Positions 7,221 to 10,069 of a DNA stretch of 10,069 nt are shown in pieces. The position numbers and the translations under genes are program-made. The DNA lies in assembly GCA_946887025.1 (NCBI GenBank), contig CAMPJY010000107.1, positions 1-10,069 on the forward strand. Direction: 5' to 3'. Each line of letters opens with the position of its first letter. Position 1 is the first letter of the stretch. Origin of the DNA: an uncultured Salinimicrobium sp. (GTDB lineage Bacteria; Bacteroidota; Bacteroidia; Flavobacteriales; Flavobacteriaceae). The notes beneath the pieces were generated by a model that made no database searches, was not told the origin of the DNA, and saw only the letters and a program-made list of their open reading frames with translations.

Positions 7221-9059
7221 TTAAATATCCAGATCGAAGGTGGAACGCAATTTATCTATCAGAGGGTTTTTTTCCCTCAGTTTTTCATATTTCTCCATGG
7301 GGGTGAAGGCATACTTTTTGGCAATGGTCTCGTTGACCTTGATCTCAAGGGAGACCTGAGTGTTCTGTAATTTTTCCTTTATAAAACCCATCAGCGAATA
7401 CTGGACCTTTTCCAGTTCCAGTTTCATGGTCTCGTTCGGGAGTTCAAGGATGATTTTATTTCCTTGTAAAACTGGAGTATCGGTTTCCATAATGGAGGCG
7501 AGTATCTTTTCTCCTTTCTCATTCTGAAGCTCTACAAATTGCCGCCATACCTCCTGCATCTGGGTTTCAGAAAAACTCTCATTCTTTTCCACCTGCTCTT
7601 CTGCTTCTGCTGCTTTTTGTTGAGCTTCGAGTTCCTTCTTTTTTCGGATACTCTTTAGTGAAAGTCCAGATACCTTTTCTCTTTCAAGTTTTAGTGCAGG
7701 CTCAACTGCTGGTCTGACTGTTTCCTCTGGGGATTGCTGGACTTCTCTATCAACCACGACAGTTTCTTCGGTCTGCTCTGCCACGGGCGCGGCCATGGGA
7801 GATACTTCAGGAGCGCAGGATTCTTTATTTATTCCGGAAGGAATCTGCGCTTCCACAGCCGGAGCTGAATTATCTGCGGCAAATTCCTCTTCGGTGATCA
7901 CCTCTTTCTGCTCCTTTTTCAGGACAAGTGCAGGGGTAGGGGCTTGGGCCTGAGTAAAATGGGAAGGAGGGATTATAAAGGCGTCAGTCTTTTTTTTTTC
8001 TGCACCAAAAGTGATGGATGCCAGTTGCATAAGGCACAGCTCCACTAACAATCTCTGGTTTCGACTGTTTTTGTATTCAAGGTCACAGCTATTTGCCAGT
8101 TCGATCCCTTTAACAAGAAAGTCAGGAGAGGTTTTTTTCGACTGCTCGTAATATTTCTGTTTTGTGTTTTCCCCAACCTCCAGCAGGTTGATGGTCCTGG
8201 CGTCCCTGCATACCAGAAGATCCCTGAAATGGGATGCCAGACCGGCGATAAAATGATGCCCGTCAAAGCCGTGGGAAAGGATCTCGTTGAACAGGACGAA
8301 CAATTGAGGTATGTTGTTATCGAGGATCAGATCGGTTGCAGTAAGATAGGTGTCGTAATCGAGCACGTTCAGGTTTTCGGTGACTGCCTGTCGGGTAAGA
8401 TTCTTACCGCTGAAGCTCACCACCCGATCGTAAATTGAAAGTGCGTCCCTCATGGCCCCATCAGCTTTCTGGGCTATGATGTGGAGGGCGTCATCTTCTG
8501 CTTCCACCCCTTCCTGTTCTGCGATATAGGCCAGATAACTCTTGGCATCGGTTACAGTAATCCTTTTGAAATCAAAGATCTGGCACCTGGAAAGAATAGT
8601 GGGAATGATCTTGTGTTTTTCTGTTGTTGCAAGAATGAAAATGGCATGTTTGGGAGGCTCTTCCAAAGTTTTCAGAAAGGCATTGAAAGCTGCCTGCGAG
8701 AGCATGTGCACCTCATCAATGATATAGACCTTATATTTTCCTACCTGAGGGGGGATACGGACCTGATCGATAAGATTTCTGATGTCGTCAACGGAGTTGT
8801 TCGAAGCGGCATCCAGTTCAAAAATATTGAAGGCAAAATCCTCCTCCGGATTTTCAGTAGCCTGCTGGTTGATCTTCTTTGCAAGGATACGGGCACAGGT
8901 GGTTTTGCCTACCCCTCGTGGGCCTGTGAACAGAAGCCCCTGCGCCAGATGATTATTTTCAATGGCATTGAGCAGGGTGTTGGTAATTGCCTGTTGCCCT
9001 ACCACATCCTTAAAAGACTGGGGGCGGTATTTCCGCGCCGATACTACAAAATGCTCCAT
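7221..9059 (-). CDS. dnaX: DNA polymerase III subunit gamma/tau
   Basis: The ATPase of the replicative clamp loader, opening the beta clamp and (as tau) tethering polymerase cores. The 612-residue protein has an AAA+ core with Walker A GPRGVGKTT (46-54), Walker B IIDEVH (113-118), TLEEPP (131-136) and the SRC arginine-finger motif (157-159), then a collar domain to about 352. A Glu/Lys/Pro-rich linker runs to about 470, and a tau-type C-terminal domain ends in LRSTFDLDI. The four-cysteine zinc module normally lying between Walker A and B is absent: only C55 remains there, and the segment is replaced by an acidic stretch. At codons 354-357 a run of ten A's may produce a short gamma form. ATG at 9059 is supported by a -7 box just upstream. 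A long frame on the opposite strand over its 5' end is a shadow. Confidence 0.97.
   Translation of the reverse strand: MEHFVVSARKYRPQSFKDVVGQQAITNTLLNAIENNHLAQGLLFTGPRGVGKTTCARILAKKINQQATENPEEDFAFNIFELDAASNNSVDDIRNLIDQVRIPPQVGKYKVYIIDEVHMLSQAAFNAFLKTLEEPPKHAIFILATTEKHKIIPTILSRCQIFDFKRITVTDAKSYLAYIAEQEGVEAEDDALHIIAQKADGAMRDALSIYDRVVSFSGKNLTRQAVTENLNVLDYDTYLTATDLILDNNIPQLFVLFNEILSHGFDGHHFIAGLASHFRDLLVCRDARTINLLEVGENTKQKYYEQSKKTSPDFLVKGIELANSCDLEYKNSRNQRLLVELCLMQLASITFGAEKKKTDAFIIPPSHFTQAQAPTPALVLKKEQKEVITEEEFAADNSAPAVEAQIPSGINKESCAPEVSPMAAPVAEQTEETVVVDREVQQSPEETVRPAVEPALKLEREKVSGLSLKSIRKKKELEAQQKAAEAEEQVEKNESFSETQMQEVWRQFVELQNEKGEKILASIMETDTPVLQGNKIILELPNETMKLELEKVQYSLMGFIKEKLQNTQVSLEIKVNETIAKKYAFTPMEKYEKLREKNPLIDKLRSTFDLDI
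7989..8000 (-). promoter_or_regulatory. Candidate dnaX slippage/frameshift site, A10 run
   Basis: On the coding strand the sequence is G-A10-G (T-run at 7990-7999 on the plus strand), encoding E354-K355-K356-K357. It sits right after the collar domain and before the linker, where E. coli and Thermus dnaX shift frame to make gamma. A -1 shift, or one extra A in the mRNA, reads E-K-K-K-D then TGA, giving a 358-residue product. A +1 shift, or one A lost, ends after R-L-T-P-L at TAA, giving about 361 residues. Both products are gamma-like. No strong downstream stem is evident, so transcriptional slippage of the Thermus kind is the likelier mechanism. Confidence 0.6.
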
Positions 9060-9076
9060 TGAAATGATTTAAGTGA

Positions 9077-9084
9077 CAAATATA
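9077..9084 (-). promoter_or_regulatory. dnaX-miaE promoter, -7 box TATATTTG
   Basis: The minus strand reads TATATTTG, a perfect match to the Bacteroidota primary-sigma -7 consensus TAnnTTTG. It lies 17 bases upstream of the dnaX ATG, implying a very short leader of roughly 10 bases. The -33 region has only a TTTC near 9099 rather than a clean TTTG. The position supports both the chosen dnaX start and a dnaX-miaE transcript. Confidence 0.6.
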
Positions 9085-9145
9085 AAAATACCCTGCCGAA
9101 ATTTGAGGGTGAACGGGTTATTTTATCCACAGTCTTGTTACAATA

Positions 9146-9184
9146 GTTCTCGCAGAGGTCGCGGGGGTTTCGCAGAGGTCGCTG
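9146..9184 (+). repeat. Left inverted repeat with CGCAGAGG tandem subunits
   Basis: The 13-mer TCGCAGAGGTCGC occurs twice, at 9150-9162 and 9170-9182, with a 20-base period. Between them is a related CGCGGGGG unit, so the repeat is built of roughly 10-base CGCnnAGG-like subunits. It is GC-rich in an AT-rich intergenic setting and matches the reverse complement of 9637-9675 at 32 of 39 positions. Confidence 0.8.
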
Positions 9185-9214
9185 AGGATCAAATCTCCAG
9201 AATAATTTCAAATA

Positions 9215-9222
9215 TAATTTCG
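9215..9222 (+). promoter_or_regulatory. Weak candidate -7 box for the GxxExxY gene
   Basis: TAATTTCG matches TAnnTTTG at seven of eight positions, 23 bases before the ATG. No clear -33 element is seen. It lies inside the repeat-bounded unit, which would let the gene be transcribed independently of its neighbours. Confidence 0.3.
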
Positions 9223-9245
9223 CTTTTTTTATTTAAATTTCTGAT

Positions 9246-9632
9246 ATGGAGCAGAAACTTGAAAATATCATTGCCACTGAAATTTTAAAACAGGCATTCA
9301 AGATCCATACTAAACTTGGGCCCGGTCTTTTGGAATCAGTATACGAGAATTGTTTACAATATGAAATGATAAAAGCGGGGTATAAAACATTGTCACAAGT
9401 TTCCTTCCCAATTAAATATGATGAGACATTATTGGAAAAAGCATATAAAATTGACCTGTTGGTTGAAGATAAGGTGCTGGTAGAAGTGAAGAGTGTTGAA
9501 ATCCTTGCTCCCGTTCATTTTGCTCAAACCTTAACCTATTGCAAACTCAGGGAAATCAAATTGGGGATATTGATTAACTTCAATACGGTCCATTTAAAAG
9601 ACGGAATCCGCAGAATAGCAAATAAACTATAA
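9246..9632 (+). CDS. GxxExxY family protein (PD-(D/E)XK nuclease-like)
   Basis: A 128-residue member of the GxxExxY family. The naming motif is G27-L-L-E30-S-V-Y33, preceded by a helix (AFKIHTKLGPG). A PD-(D/E)XK-like active site follows: D70 (KIDLLV), then E80-V-K82 (VEVKS). After it comes the usual Q94-T-L-T-Y98 helix and a strand GILINF (107-112) before the basic C-terminus. The full family length appears intact. The fold predicts a divalent-metal nuclease, but no member's substrate is known to me, so the function is open. No partner gene is adjacent. The gene lies between 39-base inverted repeats made of CGCAGAGG-type subunits. I recall, without being able to check, that genes of this family in unrelated bacteria are often flanked by such repeats. 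ATG 9246 is the first start in frame near the conserved N-terminus. Confidence 0.9.
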   Translation: MEQKLENIIATEILKQAFKIHTKLGPGLLESVYENCLQYEMIKAGYKTLSQVSFPIKYDETLLEKAYKIDLLVEDKVLVEVKSVEILAPVHFAQTLTYCKLREIKLGILINFNTVHLKDGIRRIANKL

Positions 9633-9636
9633 AAAA

Positions 9637-9675
9637 CTGCGTCCTCTGCGCAACCTCCGCGTCCTTTGCGTGAAC
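9637..9675 (-). repeat. Right inverted repeat of the GxxExxY unit
   Basis: Read on the minus strand it runs GTTCACGCAAAGGACGCGGA and continues through GGTTGCGCAGAGGACGCAG, so it repeats the CGCnnAGG subunits of the left copy in inverted orientation. It begins 4 bases after the GxxExxY stop codon and ends 17 bases before the rnpB -7 box. Confidence 0.8.
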
Positions 9676-9692
9676 CCTTTCAGTTTTATCCC

Positions 9693-9700
9693 TAACTTTG
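9693..9700 (+). promoter_or_regulatory. rnpB promoter, -7 box TAACTTTG
   Basis: A perfect TAnnTTTG box. Counting about 7 bases downstream puts transcription start near 9707, just before the 5' strand of RNase P helix P1 at 9713-9720. A TTTG at 9666-9669 could be the -33 element with a somewhat long 23-base spacer; if so, it is provided by the right inverted repeat. Confidence 0.7.
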
Positions 9701-9710
9701 CAGAAATAAA

Positions 9711-10033
9711 ATAGCAGACCGCCTTATCGCTGCCCGCTGCAAGGCGGGTGGAGGAAAGTCCGGACACCATAGGGCAGCATAGTGGGTAACGCCCACCGGC
9801 CCTGAACCAGTTTCAGGGTCAGGACCAGTGCAACAGAAAGGATGTACAGGTAATGCTGTAGTGAAATCAGGTAAACTCTATGCGGTGCAATGCCATGTAT
9901 ACCGGCTCTTAAGGATTGCCCGTCCGTTGTCGGAGGGTAGGCAGCTAAAGGTCTTTGGCAACAAAGGTCTCAGATAAATGATAAGGACTTCGCCTTCCGG
10001 TGGAGTACAGAATCCGGCTTACAGGTCTGCTTT
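9711..10033 (+). ncRNA. rnpB: RNase P RNA (bacterial type A)
   Basis: The catalytic RNA of RNase P, which trims 5' leaders from pre-tRNAs. Conserved regions appear in order: GAGGAAAGTCCGGACACCAT (9751-9770) for the 5' strand of the core, GCAACAGAAA (about 9830), GGTAAACTC..GCGGTGCAA (about 9872-9891), and ACAGAATCCGGCTTACAGG near the 3' end. Helix P1 closes the molecule: GCAGACC (9714-9720) pairs with GGTCTGC (10024-10030). Internal hairpins include GTGGG/CCCAC (9782-9796) and CCCTGAA/TTCAGGG (9800-9818). Its length of about 320 bases fits a compact type A RNA. Ends are set from P1 and are accurate to a few bases. Confidence 0.97.
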
Positions 10034-10069
10034 TTTATTATTTGCCATCTCCAGGGCCCATTCCACTGC
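10019..10069 (-). CDS. Possible C-terminus of an unidentified minus-strand gene
   Basis: From the right edge on the minus strand one frame reads AVEWALEMANNKKADL followed by TAA at 10021-10019. The amphipathic, Ala/Glu/Lys-rich content looks like a helical protein tail, but 16 residues identify no family. It would overlap the last dozen or so bases of rnpB on the opposite strand, which is unusual though possible for convergent genes. One other frame also stays open and a third stops at once, so chance is a real alternative. Confidence 0.25.
   Translation of the reverse strand, partial: AVEWALEMANNKKADL
10024..10036 (+). terminator. rnpB 3' end with U6 run
   Basis: The 3' strand of helix P1 is followed directly by six T's (10031-10036). 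P1 pairs with the distant 5' end, so this is not a classic local hairpin terminator. The U-run could nevertheless mark transcript release or 3' trimming. Confidence 0.4.

Larger units (their letters stand above)
9146..9675. mobile_element. Repeat-bounded GxxExxY unit, possible small mobile cassette
   Basis: A 530-base unit: left repeat 9146-9184, a single gene at 9246-9632, and right repeat 9637-9675 in inverted orientation. Counted by eye, 32 of 39 positions match between the left repeat and the reverse complement of the right. No transposase is encoded. No clean target duplication touches the repeat ends. It sits between the dnaX promoter and the rnpB promoter without disrupting either. Mobility is inference from the architecture. 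The repeats could instead be recognition sites for, or a regulatory hairpin around, the nuclease-like product. Confidence 0.4.

Noticed and set aside
8481..9062. 193-codon open frame on the plus strand
   Set aside because: It lies wholly antisense to the conserved AAA+ core of dnaX, and its translation resembles no protein; it is a shadow frame.
9146..9184. Short repeats considered as a CRISPR array
   Set aside because: Only two exact 13-base copies with a 7-base spacer, and no cas genes; the inverted partner beside the GxxExxY gene explains them better.

Overview
The window reads as chromosomal DNA of a flavobacterium (phylum Bacteroidota, probably family Flavobacteriaceae). The evidence is a long surface protein built from HYR, SprB-type and Ig-like modules, perfect TAnnTTTG-type -7 boxes before dnaX and rnpB, genes without Shine-Dalgarno sequences, and pdxH, ppk1, dnaX and miaE proteins of the kind seen in Flavobacteriia. 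The family-level placement is inferred from protein style, not from a search.

Layout. (1) Positions 1-1899, minus strand: the first 633 codons of a secreted multidomain adhesin whose 3' part lies beyond the left edge. (2) Positions 1900-2445: a divergent, AT-rich intergenic stretch of about 550 bases with short inverted and direct repeats and no recognisable gene. (3) Positions 2446-6595, plus strand: a tight four-gene operon, pdxH - sixA-like - ppk1 - ppx. Gaps are 3 and 2 bases, then a 4-base overlap. It encodes the last step of PLP synthesis, a histidine phosphatase, the polyphosphate-making kinase and a short exopolyphosphatase, so polyphosphate synthesis and breakdown are co-transcribed. 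(4) Positions 6639-9059, minus strand: dnaX followed with no gap by miaE (stop and start directly abut), convergent with the polyphosphate operon and driven by a clear -7 box at 9077-9084. dnaX carries a run of ten A's at the gamma/tau boundary, and both alternative frames stop at once after it. (5) Positions 9146-9675: a 530-base unit made of a GxxExxY-family (PD-(D/E)XK nuclease-like) gene between 39-base imperfect inverted repeats, each built from CGCnnAGG subunits. (6) Positions about 9711-10033: rnpB (RNase P RNA, bacterial type A) with its own promoter immediately right of the repeat-bounded unit, followed by a U-rich end. A possible C-terminus of a minus-strand gene enters from the right edge.

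Most of the window is housekeeping. The two points most worth following are the inverted-repeat-bounded GxxExxY unit placed between dnaX and rnpB, and the A10 slippage site in dnaX.
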